The notes: generated from the sequence alone by a model not told the origin. Shown: positions 1 to 7,433, numbered from the stretch's first letter. The stretch is 7,710 bases of DNA from an uncultured Bacilli bacterium (GCA_905236085.1 CAJOOD010000097.1:1-7710), one strand, 5' to 3'. Numbers and translations: made by a program.

Positions 1-1017
1 ATTTTCATTATCATACCAAGCAACGACTTGGACTTGATATAAACCTTCTTCAATTTTAGCAACCATGGTTTGAGTGGCATCAAATAAGGAACCAAATCTC
101 ATACCGATGACATCAGAAGAGACTAATTGTTCTTCAGTATAACCAAAGGATGGGCTGGCTTGAGCTTTCATCGCGGCATTAACTTTTTCAGCGGTGACAT
201 CTTCGCCTTTAACAACAGCGACTAATAATGTGGTAGAACCAGTTGGAACTGGAACACGTTGAGCGGAACCGATTAATTTGCCATTTAATTCAGGAATGAC
301 TAAACCGATAGCTTTAGCGGCACCAGTGCTGTTAGGAACGATATTAGCAGCGCCTGCTCTTGCTCTTCTTAAATCACCTTTTCTATGTGGACCATCAAGA
401 ATCATTTGGTCACCTGTATAAGCGTGAACAGTGGTCATGATACCAGATTGAATTGGGAATGCATCATTTAATGCTTTGGCCATTGGGGCTAAGCAGTTGG
501 TGGTACAAGATGCGGCAGAGATGACTTGATCATCAGCCTTTAAGGTCTTTTCGTTAACACCAAAGACGATAGTTGGTAAATCTTCTCCTGCAGGAGCGGA
601 AATAACAACCTTTTTAGCGCCAGCTTTGACGTGGGCTAAGGATTTTTCTTTAGAACAGTAGAAACCTGTACATTCTAATACGACATCAACACCTAAATCC
701 GCCCATGGTAATAATTCGGCTTTTGGTTGAGCATAGATGGTGATTTCTTTACCATCGACAGTGATGGAACCTGGAGTTAGAACGGTCTTACCATCTTCTG
801 CTAAAACTGGTTCTTTGGAGGTAACTGTGTGTAAGTTTTCTCCGATGACACCACAATAACCTTTTTGAGCGGTGTCATATTTTAATAAATTGGCTAACAT
901 TTTTGGGCTGGTTAAGTCATTAATCGCGACTACTTCATAACCTTCAGCGCCAAACATTTGTCTGAAAGCTAATCTTCCAATACGTCCAAATCCGTTAATT
1001 GCAACTTTTACTGACAT
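1..1017 (-). CDS. gap: Glyceraldehyde-3-phosphate dehydrogenase, type I (C-terminus cut by window edge)
   Basis: Cytosolic glycolytic enzyme that oxidises and phosphorylates glyceraldehyde-3-phosphate to 1,3-bisphosphoglycerate with NAD. I translated 339 codons from the ATG at 1017 to base 1. The N-terminal Rossmann motif INGFGRIGR (residues 7-15) and Asp34 in the INDLTS segment point to NAD rather than NADP use. The active-site motif SCTTNC gives catalytic Cys171, and the HAYTGDQ motif gives His198. The segments DLRRARAG, NSTGAAKA and QRVPVPTGS are typical of the catalytic domain. The reading ends inside WYDNE, so only about 20 C-terminal residues should be missing. Cys171 lies about 20 residues later than usual (about 150), because of extra residues between about 47 and 89. 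The start is fixed by a full Shine-Dalgarno 9 nt upstream. The gene has its own promoter, separated from whiA by a terminator. Codon choice is consistent with high expression (strong TTA, CCA, GGT preference). Confidence 0.97.
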   Translation of the reverse strand, partial: MSVKVAINGFGRIGRLAFRQMFGAEGYEVVAINDLTSPKMLANLLKYDTAQKGYCGVIGENLHTVTSKEPVLAEDGKTVLTPGSITVDGKEITIYAQPKAELLPWADLGVDVVLECTGFYCSKEKSLAHVKAGAKKVVISAPAGEDLPTIVFGVNEKTLKADDQVISAASCTTNCLAPMAKALNDAFPIQSGIMTTVHAYTGDQMILDGPHRKGDLRRARAGAANIVPNSTGAAKAIGLVIPELNGKLIGSAQRVPVPTGSTTLLVAVVKGEDVTAEKVNAAMKAQASPSFGYTEEQLVSSDVIGMRFGSLFDATQTMVAKIEEGLYQVQVVAWYDNEN

Positions 1018-1023
1018 TTATAA

Positions 1024-1033
1024 TGTCCTCCTT
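1024..1033 (-). promoter_or_regulatory. Strong ribosome binding site of gap
   Basis: On the minus strand this reads AAGGAGGACA, containing the complete AAGGAGG anti-16S match, with the last G about 9 nt before the gap ATG. It is the only strong Shine-Dalgarno among the five genes in the window. It both fixes the gap start and fits a highly expressed glycolytic gene. Confidence 0.93.
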
Positions 1034-1048
1034 ATTAACTGCGATATT

Positions 1049-1078
1049 AGTATAACTAATGTTATACGCCCATTTCAA
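1049..1078 (-). promoter_or_regulatory. Sigma-A type promoter of gap
   Basis: The minus strand shows a -35 box TTGAAA (1073-1078), an 18-nt spacer and a -10 box TATACT (1049-1054). Transcription would start near 1042 and leave a leader of about 25 nt carrying the ribosome binding site. The -35 box sits directly beside the T-tract of the terminator that ends the whiA operon. gap is therefore likely to be transcribed independently of the upstream genes. Confidence 0.75.
1050..1067. promoter_or_regulatory. Candidate operator palindrome in the gap promoter
   Basis: Perfect inverted repeat GTATAAC-TAAT-GTTATAC (7-bp arms, 4-bp centre). It overlaps the -10 box and most of the spacer between -10 and -35 of the gap promoter, a classic position for a repressor site. 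A second, overlapping inverted repeat (ATTAGT-ATA-ACTAAT, 1046-1060) shares its left half. The binding protein is unknown. The palindrome is seen directly; the operator role is inferred from position, and AT-rich DNA can give such repeats by chance. Confidence 0.45.
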
Positions 1079-1079
1079 G

Positions 1080-1110
1080 AAAAAAGCGTTTTCTACGACA
1101 TAAAACGCTC
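1080..1110 (-). terminator. Rho-independent terminator of the uvrA-lgt-trxB-whiA operon
   Basis: On the minus strand, 27 nt after the whiA stop, an 8-bp perfect stem (AGCGTTTT / AAAACGCT, 1085-1092 with 1102-1109) and a 9-nt loop are followed by a run of Ts (1085 down to 1080). There is no T-run on the other side, so it acts on minus-strand transcripts only. It separates whiA from gap. Confidence 0.88.
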
Positions 1111-1136
1111 ATAAATTAACATGGAGAAAATATTTA

Positions 1137-2096
1137 CTACTTAGAGAGAAGCAATTTAGTGTAGAGATTCTCAATCTTCTTAAATAATCTCACCACCGCG
1201 GATTTACTTATCTCCTTATCTAATTCCTTAGACATCAATTTAGCGATATCGTTTATCGAATATGATTCATTCTCTAATCGATATTTACACGCTAAACGAA
1301 CATTAGAATTAGGGATATTGCTAATACCTAATTTCTCATCGATATATGTGATCCATTTAATCTGCTCTTTAGATACCTTAAGCGTTCTTTCCATATTCGC
1401 CGTATCAAAATTAGATAAGCGATTGGCATTATTCATAAAATCACGGTCCACTCTAACATTTTCAAATTCGATGCAAGAATTAACCGCGCCGACCATGATT
1501 AAGAAATCAGCGATTCTATCACTCTTTTTTAAATATAAGATGTATTTATCTCTTCTTTCCACCACTTTGGGTTCAAAATCAGAATTCTTATATCTAGCAA
1601 ATAAGTGTCCTAACCACTTGGCATAATTTTCATTATTAAGCGATAATTCGAGATGATAATTACTCGTGGATGGTGAATTAACTGAGCCAGAAGCTAGAAA
1701 AGCACCAGAAAGATATGAAGCGATAGTCTCATCATCATAGACGATATTTTTAGATATCTTACCCTCTAGATAAGATATATCTAAAGTATCAATAATCTCA
1801 TCCACCAAGGAAGATATTCTAAGACGATATAAGGTGGTCTTATTTAATTTCTTATTCTTGATATATTCGACATGTAATTCCGGATGAAAAGTATTCTTAA
1901 TTAAAGAATAAATATATTTAGCAATCTTCCCATTCTCTGTCTCTAATATTAAATAAGTTTCCTTATTAGATATTTGAAAAGAACCATTAATCCTGATATA
2001 GGCGGATAAAAGGGCTTTAATCTGATGAAGAGGGCGATCAGATATCTCACATATCTCCTCTTTAACTTGTTTAGAAAAAGAATTCTTAGTTCTCAT
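1137..2096 (-). CDS. whiA: WhiA, LAGLIDADG-like DNA-binding protein
   Basis: WhiA is a DNA-binding protein related to homing endonucleases but without nuclease activity. It acts in sporulation and division control in Streptomyces and in division and growth in Bacillus. The 319 aa match the family length. The N-terminus FSKQVKEEI (residues 7-15) is the family opening. The LAGLIDADG-like core includes YLSGAFLASGSVNSP (128-142) followed by YHLEL. The linker NANRLSNFDTAN (223-234) matches the conserved R-x2-N-x-D-x-A-N region. The C-terminal helix-turn-helix domain covers about 240-312, with ISKSAVVRLFKKIENL at 296-311 as recognition region. The start lies inside the end of trxB (11-nt overlap) with no good Shine-Dalgarno, so translation is probably coupled to trxB. 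It is last in the operon, ends in TAG, and is followed by a terminator. Its usual neighbours rapZ and yvcK are absent. Confidence 0.95.
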   Translation of the reverse strand: MRTKNSFSKQVKEEICEISDRPLHQIKALLSAYIRINGSFQISNKETYLILETENGKIAKYIYSLIKNTFHPELHVEYIKNKKLNKTTLYRLRISSLVDEIIDTLDISYLEGKISKNIVYDDETIASYLSGAFLASGSVNSPSTSNYHLELSLNNENYAKWLGHLFARYKNSDFEPKVVERRDKYILYLKKSDRIADFLIMVGAVNSCIEFENVRVDRDFMNNANRLSNFDTANMERTLKVSKEQIKWITYIDEKLGISNIPNSNVRLACKYRLENESYSINDIAKLMSKELDKEISKSAVVRLFKKIENLYTKLLLSK

Positions 2097-3000
2097 TTAA
2101 ATATTCTTTAATAGATTCCACCGCTTTTAAGGCATCTTTCTCGGCGAGGAATATCTGCTTCACCACTCTTGGTAAGACATCCCCGATAGCGAATAATCCC
2201 TTACAAGAAGACATCATATTCTCATCAACAGGCACAAAGCGATAAGAATCAATAACATTATCAATATCGATAAAATCAGTGTTAGGATTTTGTCCAATAA
2301 GTGGGAATAAACCGTTAATCTTAAGTTCTTCTAGCTCATTAGTTTCGACATTTTTAATAGTGATAGATTCTAATTTATCTTTCCCATTAATTGAAATACA
2401 GATATATGGAGTTAGATAAGTGACATTATCAAAAGCCTTCAGATCATTAATTTTCTTAGGCACCGCGCGATATTCTTTCCTTCTATGGATGAGATATACT
2501 CTTTTACATATGCTGGCAAGATAAGCGGCCTCAGTAAATGCAGCGTTACCGCCACCAATCACCGCGACATCTTGATTTTTAAAGAAATGTCCATCACATA
2601 AAGCGCAATAAGAGAGGCCATGAGCAAACATCTCCTTCTCATTAGGAAGATTTAATTCCTTTTCTTGACAACCTGAGGCTAATAAAACCACCTTAGATTG
2701 ATAAAGATTATAATCAGATTTAACGATAAATTTATCATCTTCTTTAGAAATAGATAATATTTTCTCACCGACAATAGAGATATCATTATCCATCAATTTC
2801 ATAAATAAATTCATGGCTAAATCTGGACCAGAAATCTTAGGATATTCTAAATAATTATCCACTCTAGGAGCGATATTAATCTTACCTCCAGGTGCGCCAT
2901 AATCCATGATAATAAAATCTATATCATTCTTTTTAAGCTCTAATGCGGCTTTAATACCGCCAGGACCGGCACCAACAATTATTACATCATGATAAATCAT
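2086..3000 (-). CDS. trxB: Thioredoxin reductase (FAD/NADPH-dependent), divergent
   Basis: Cytosolic flavoprotein that passes electrons from NADPH to thioredoxin. At 304 aa it is near the normal low-molecular-weight length (about 310-320). The FAD-binding motif GAGPGG is at residues 10-15. The redox-active pair is C132-A-L-C135 followed by DG, where CATC or CAVC is more common. The NADPH domain has GGGNAA (149-154) in place of GGGDSA. It keeps the HRR motif (172-174) and Arg178 that bind the 2'-phosphate of NADPH. GQNPNT (236-241) and the FAD motif GLFAIGD (268-274) are present. The segment after it, KQIFLAEKDALKA (281-293), departs from the usual RQ-x-x-TA-x-GDG pattern. The two cysteines argue against a ferredoxin-NADP reductase. 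The start overlaps the lgt stop as ATGA, with a weak GGGG-containing ribosome site. The partner thioredoxin is not in the window. Confidence 0.93.
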   Translation of the reverse strand: MIYHDVIIVGAGPGGIKAALELKKNDIDFIIMDYGAPGGKINIAPRVDNYLEYPKISGPDLAMNLFMKLMDNDISIVGEKILSISKEDDKFIVKSDYNLYQSKVVLLASGCQEKELNLPNEKEMFAHGLSYCALCDGHFFKNQDVAVIGGGNAAFTEAAYLASICKRVYLIHRRKEYRAVPKKINDLKAFDNVTYLTPYICISINGKDKLESITIKNVETNELEELKINGLFPLIGQNPNTDFIDIDNVIDSYRFVPVDENMMSSCKGLFAIGDVLPRVVKQIFLAEKDALKAVESIKEYLNEN

Positions 3001-4544
3001 ATCTTATTCCCCGCTCTAATGATTCTATAAATAGGTAAGGCGATTAAAGATAATACACCTAAACCACAAACAAACAATATCAATCCAATATTTCTAGGAA
3101 CTAAGGTTATAACAGAGGTTCCCTCTGGTATTGTGTTATTAATAAACATAATTAATCCAGGAATAAATAAGGCTAGAGCTACAATCAAGATAACACTTAA
3201 AGCAATAATAGAGTGATTGATATATCTCTTCTTATCTTCAATTGGGGCTAATAAGCCCTTCTTTTGATAATATATCGATCTAAATAGATGATTGATAACA
3301 ATACCTAATATACCCGCGGCGATAAAGATGATAGACCAATACCACGACCATCCCCCATTAGAACCCATATTAAATGAGGTATCTCTTAATGGTTCCATAA
3401 ATGTTCTTGTCGCTCCATACCAAGAAATATAAGCAAAGCATAAATCTAGAGGTCTAACATGTCTATGGAACAAACGATTACCTCCCACTTCTAATATGAT
3501 AAAGCCAATTAAATTAACAATGCCTTCGATGAGGAATAATGGGACAAAGATATTACCTTCACTAGCAAAGCCTTGCGTAGAAGAATATGATGCATTAGAC
3601 CTGATAAAATTAGGTAACCACATCCAATATTCAACGCTTTGTTCAATGCCATGCACTTCACAGTTAAAGAAATTACCCCATCTGCCAATGGCTTGGGCTA
3701 CTAAAATAGTGGGAACGATGAAATTGGCCGCTTCTCCAACAGATAGATTCTTATTGACATGTTTAAACCATAAGGCTCCAGCGATAATGCCCACTACCGC
3801 ACCACCTAAGATGGTTAATCCACCTTCCCATATGGCAAATACTTTCCAGAATGGTTGATTAGCAAATTCTAAATTCCAGTTACCGATAACATAGAATATT
3901 CTTGCCCCAATAATACCAGAAGGAAAAGCCACGAAGAAAGTTGATTCTAATAATCCATGTTTACCCCACTTTTTATAAGCGAAATGATCACACATGAAAT
4001 AGACCAATACCGCTCCTGAAACGATACAAAGAGCGTACCAAGCAATATTAGGTTTACCAGTAGAAGGATTAACTAGACCTTGAGTAAAGGAAATACCGTT
4101 ATATAAAGGATATCCCCAATGCGCGGAATAGCCCTCTATTAATAAAAATAAAGAAAACACTGCAATAGGCATAGATATAATCCAACAAATATATAAGATT
4201 CTATCTATCTTTTTATCTAATTGTTTCTGATAATAATGTAGCCTAAAGCTAGCATACCCAATCGCCAAATTAGAGGAAAATATCATCGAACCAAAGACGA
4301 TTTTAAAATATTCTCCGACATCTAAATTATAATTATTCATCACCCCTAGGCCGATAAATAATAATATAGAAGATAAAGTAATCAATCCTATTCTAATAAG
4401 AATATCTTTTCTTTCTTTTTTTAAATCATAGGCTTCTAAGGCCAAAGCTTTAGCTAGAGGTCTAACTTTCTTAACTAATAAGACCCCGCTGAAGAGTAAG
4501 GCTAAAGCGCCAATAATAGATAAAACAATACCAACTGCGTTCAT
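2997..4544 (-). CDS. lgt: Prolipoprotein diacylglyceryl transferase with extra membrane segments at both ends
   Basis: Integral membrane enzyme that moves diacylglycerol from phosphatidylglycerol to the lipobox cysteine of prolipoproteins. The core (about 165-425) holds the signature GRWGNFFN-x-E (287-296), with Arg288 matching E. coli Arg143. YGATRTFMEPLR (376-387) aligns Tyr376, Arg380, Glu384 and Arg387 with E. coli Tyr235, Arg239, Glu243 and Arg246. The WEGGLTILGG loop (239-248) has Leu246 where E. coli has His103. At 515 aa it is nearly twice the usual 260-290. About 140 N-terminal residues form four likely helices (3-24, 48-70, 80-101, 115-137), and two more follow the core (445-467, 484-506). 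Positively charged loops at 25-47, 101-115 and 423-444 suit a consistent N-out, 13-helix topology. The start follows the uvrA stop directly; the ribosome site is weak. The stop is TGA, overlapping the trxB ATG. Confidence 0.93.
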   Translation of the reverse strand: MNAVGIVLSIIGALALLFSGVLLVKKVRPLAKALALEAYDLKKERKDILIRIGLITLSSILLFIGLGVMNNYNLDVGEYFKIVFGSMIFSSNLAIGYASFRLHYYQKQLDKKIDRILYICWIISMPIAVFSLFLLIEGYSAHWGYPLYNGISFTQGLVNPSTGKPNIAWYALCIVSGAVLVYFMCDHFAYKKWGKHGLLESTFFVAFPSGIIGARIFYVIGNWNLEFANQPFWKVFAIWEGGLTILGGAVVGIIAGALWFKHVNKNLSVGEAANFIVPTILVAQAIGRWGNFFNCEVHGIEQSVEYWMWLPNFIRSNASYSSTQGFASEGNIFVPLFLIEGIVNLIGFIILEVGGNRLFHRHVRPLDLCFAYISWYGATRTFMEPLRDTSFNMGSNGGWSWYWSIIFIAAGILGIVINHLFRSIYYQKKGLLAPIEDKKRYINHSIIALSVILIVALALFIPGLIMFINNTIPEGTSVITLVPRNIGLILFVCGLGVLSLIALPIYRIIRAGNKI

Positions 4545-7403
4545 TTATTCATATTTCCCATCTTTAAGTATATCTTTTAAAAAGGCTCCTGTGTATGATT
4601 TTGGACATTTTGCTACTTCTTCTGGTGTTCCAGTGGCGACAATCTTGCCTCCACCATCTCCACCTTCTGGACCTAAATCGATGATATAATCAGCGACCTT
4701 AATGACGTCTAGATTATGTTCAATAATCAATACGGTATCACCGTGATTAACAATTCTTTTTAATACCTTAATTAAGCGATAGATATCATCGCTATGAAGA
4801 CCAGTGGTCGGCTCATCAAGAATATATAATGTCTTACCGGTTGGCCTTTTTTGTAGTTCTAGAGCCAATTTCACTCTTTGAGCTTCCCCACCTGATAAAG
4901 TAGTCGCCGGTTGTCCTAATTTAATATAACCTAGCCCGACATCATATAAGGTTTGTATTTTTCTTTTTAATCCTGGGACATTTTCAAAGAATTTTAAAGC
5001 ATCTTCAACAGTCATATCTAATACTTCATAGATATTCTTTCCCTTATAGGTGACCATTAATGTTTCATCATTATATCTCTTACCATCACACATCTCACAT
5101 CTAACATAGACATCTGGTAAGAAATTCATTGGAATACGTGTCACACCTGCTCCTTCGCAGTGTTCACATCTCCCTCCTGGAACATTAAAGGAGAATCTTC
5201 CTTTATCATAGCCTCTAGCCTTGGCTTCTATCGTATTAGCGAATAAATCTCTAATATCATCAAAAGCTTTAACATAGGTGGCAGGATTACTTCTAGGCGT
5301 TCTACCTATTGGTTCTTGTGATACATTAATCACTTTATCAATATTATCTAGACCAGATATGGATTTAACTTCCCCCATATCGATATCTCTAACTTTATAT
5401 AATAATTCTTTTAAATGGAGATATAGAGTCTGGTTAACTAATGATGATTTACCAGAGCCAGAAACACCAGTTACTACGATAAATCCCCCTAATGGGAATT
5501 TAACATTCACATTTTTTAAATTGTTACAATTAACACCCTTAATCTCGATATATTTATCGAATTTAGTAATTCTATTCTTAGGAATTGGAATATATTTCTT
5601 CTGGCTTAAATATTGTCCAGTGATGGAATTAGGACATTCTTTTAATCCCTCAGGAGTGCCGTTATAGACCACTTCACCCCCATGAACACCGGCCCCTGGA
5701 CCGATATCTACGACATAATCAGATTCTAAGATCGTCTCTTCGTCGTGTTCAACGACAATAAGAGTGTTACCTAAATCTCGCATCTCTTTTAAAGCGTGTA
5801 TCAATTTAGCGTTATCTCTTTGATGTAGACCAATAGATGGTTCATCTAAGACATATAATACTCCAGATAATTTTGATCCTATTTGAGTGGCTAATCTAAT
5901 ACGTTGAGACTCTCCACCAGATAAAGTCATAGAATATCTAGCTAATGTGAGATATTCTAGCCCTACTTCACATAAGAAATCAGTTCTATTCTTAATTTCT
6001 TTTAAGACTAGGGCTCCTATTTCTTTTTCGGTAGGATTTAATTTATCATTTAATTCATCAATCCATTTATTTAAATCTAATAAAGACATCAAGCAGACAT
6101 CATAGATGGATTTATTATCTATTTTCACCGCGAGGGCTTCTTTGTTTAATCTCGCTCCATGACAAGATGTACATATCTTATCAGACATATATTTTTCATA
6201 ATAACCTCTCATCATCTCTGAAGAGGTATCATTATATAATCTATCAATTCTATTCTTAAGACCTTCAATTCTTTCATAGTGATGATTCTTTCTACCGCTC
6301 GCGGAAGTAAGAGTGTAATCTAAGACATCTTTAGAACCATATAAGATGATATCTTTCTTTTCACGCGATAAATCCTTATAAGGCACATCTAAAGGAATAT
6401 CATATGTCTTACATAAGAAGGCAAATTCTTGCCAATCAAGATTTTGTTTGCCAACAATCCATTTATAATAATCCACTGCCCCATCATTAATAGATAAGTC
6501 AGGTCTAGAGACTAATAATCTTTCATCAGCCTCTCTTTTTATACCTAATCCTTTACAATCGCTACAAAATCCCATAGGAGCGTTAAAGGAGAATAATCTT
6601 GGTTCTAATTTTGGCACAGAGAATCCACATTTAGGACAGGTATGATGTTGAGATAATAATCTTTCTTCCCCGTCTAAATAGATATTTAAATAACCATGAG
6701 ACCAATCTAGGGCTAATTCCACTGAATCAAATACACGAGATTTAATCTCATCGATATTATCTTTAATAATAATTCTATCGATAACGATATCGATATCATG
6801 TTTCTTATTCTTATCTAATTCTTTAATTTCATCGATTAATAAGAATTCATTATCCACGCGTAGACGAGTAAAACCATTTTGTTTAATTAAGTCCAAGGTA
6901 TCTTTATGAGTACCCTTTTCCGCGCGAACTATTGGTGATAATAATTGTATACGGCTACCGACTGGATAAGATAAGATGATGTCTACCATCTTAGAGGGCG
7001 CGAATGAGACAATTGGTATATTATGATTAGGACAATATGGAATACCAATTCTTGCATATAATAATCTTAAATAATCATATATTTCTGTTACAGTTCCCAC
7101 TGTTGAACGAGGATTATGTGAACTACCCTTTTGATCGATAGATATAGATGGAGATAGTCCATCAATTGAGTCTACATCTGGCTTTTCTAGATTTCCTAAG
7201 AACTGTCTAGCGTAGCTGGATAATGATTCTACATATCTTCTTTGCCCTTCGGCGAAGATGGTATCAAAGGCTAAGGTTGTCTTACCTGAACCAGATAATC
7301 CTGAAAACACGATTAATGAATCCTTTGGTAAGGTTAAATTTATATCTTTAAGGTTATTTTCTCTAGCGCCTTTTATTTCAATTACTTTCTTATCCATAGC
7401 CAT
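4545..7403 (-). CDS. uvrA: Excinuclease ABC subunit A
   Basis: Damage-recognising ATPase of nucleotide excision repair; it loads UvrB on damaged DNA. The 952 aa are full family length. Two ABC modules are complete. Module 1 has Walker A GLSGSGKT (35-42), signature LSGGESQR (494-501), Walker B ending LDE (519-521) and switch His553. Module 2 has Walker A GVSGSGKS (646-653), signature LSGGEAQR (836-843), LDE (862-864) and His896. The zinc modules are visible as C256/C259/C280/C283 and C746/C749/C769/C772. A third probable site is C124/H127 with C411/C414. The first ATG (7403) gives MAMD, as in Bacillus UvrA, but the ATG at 7397 is also possible, and neither has a Shine-Dalgarno. A TATAAT box sits directly before the first ATG. 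uvrB, often upstream of uvrA, is not here. uvrA is first gene of the operon. Confidence 0.98.
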   Translation of the reverse strand: MAMDKKVIEIKGARENNLKDINLTLPKDSLIVFSGLSGSGKTTLAFDTIFAEGQRRYVESLSSYARQFLGNLEKPDVDSIDGLSPSISIDQKGSSHNPRSTVGTVTEIYDYLRLLYARIGIPYCPNHNIPIVSFAPSKMVDIILSYPVGSRIQLLSPIVRAEKGTHKDTLDLIKQNGFTRLRVDNEFLLIDEIKELDKNKKHDIDIVIDRIIIKDNIDEIKSRVFDSVELALDWSHGYLNIYLDGEERLLSQHHTCPKCGFSVPKLEPRLFSFNAPMGFCSDCKGLGIKREADERLLVSRPDLSINDGAVDYYKWIVGKQNLDWQEFAFLCKTYDIPLDVPYKDLSREKKDIILYGSKDVLDYTLTSASGRKNHHYERIEGLKNRIDRLYNDTSSEMMRGYYEKYMSDKICTSCHGARLNKEALAVKIDNKSIYDVCLMSLLDLNKWIDELNDKLNPTEKEIGALVLKEIKNRTDFLCEVGLEYLTLARYSMTLSGGESQRIRLATQIGSKLSGVLYVLDEPSIGLHQRDNAKLIHALKEMRDLGNTLIVVEHDEETILESDYVVDIGPGAGVHGGEVVYNGTPEGLKECPNSITGQYLSQKKYIPIPKNRITKFDKYIEIKGVNCNNLKNVNVKFPLGGFIVVTGVSGSGKSSLVNQTLYLHLKELLYKVRDIDMGEVKSISGLDNIDKVINVSQEPIGRTPRSNPATYVKAFDDIRDLFANTIEAKARGYDKGRFSFNVPGGRCEHCEGAGVTRIPMNFLPDVYVRCEMCDGKRYNDETLMVTYKGKNIYEVLDMTVEDALKFFENVPGLKRKIQTLYDVGLGYIKLGQPATTLSGGEAQRVKLALELQKRPTGKTLYILDEPTTGLHSDDIYRLIKVLKRIVNHGDTVLIIEHNLDVIKVADYIIDLGPEGGDGGGKIVATGTPEEVAKCPKSYTGAFLKDILKDGKYE

Positions 7404-7404
7404 G

Positions 7405-7433
7405 ATTATATCAAAGTTTATTTGCCTTAACTA
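7405..7433 (-). promoter_or_regulatory. Extended -10 promoter of the uvrA operon
   Basis: The minus strand reads TGATATAAT at 7413-7405, a perfect -10 hexamer with the upstream TG of an extended -10. A poor -35 candidate TAGTTA (7428-7433) lies 17 nt before it. Only one C separates TATAAT from the first uvrA ATG. RNA synthesis would thus start near 7398-7397, at the second ATG, giving an essentially leaderless mRNA. Confidence 0.6.

Larger units (their letters stand above)
1137..7403 (-). other. Four-gene operon uvrA-lgt-trxB-whiA
   Basis: All four genes are on the minus strand without internal gaps. The uvrA TAA is immediately followed by the lgt ATG (4545/4544). lgt and trxB share ATGA (2997-3000), and trxB and whiA overlap by 11 nt (2086-2096). 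A promoter-like extended -10 lies directly before uvrA and a terminator lies just after whiA. This packing indicates one mRNA with translational coupling. A single transcript is inferred from spacing; an internal promoter cannot be excluded. Confidence 0.85.

Noticed and set aside
1318..1626. Open frame on the plus strand opposite whiA (about 102 aa)
   Set aside because: It lies wholly antisense to a clear whiA, resembles no protein family, and has no promoter or ribosome site that I could find.
2982..2999. Possible TGA-as-tryptophan (Mycoplasma code) read-through at the end of lgt
   Set aside because: Read-through would add only a few codons before a TAA. All five proteins use TGG for Trp with no internal TGA, and the ATGA overlap with trxB is a standard operon junction.
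3496..3858. Open frame on the plus strand opposite lgt (about 120 aa)
   Set aside because: It is antisense to the conserved Lgt core, including the GRWGNFFN motif, so its openness follows from that codon use.
5278..5667. Open frame on the plus strand opposite uvrA (about 129 aa)
   Set aside because: It is antisense to the UvrA second Walker A region and no family features are visible.
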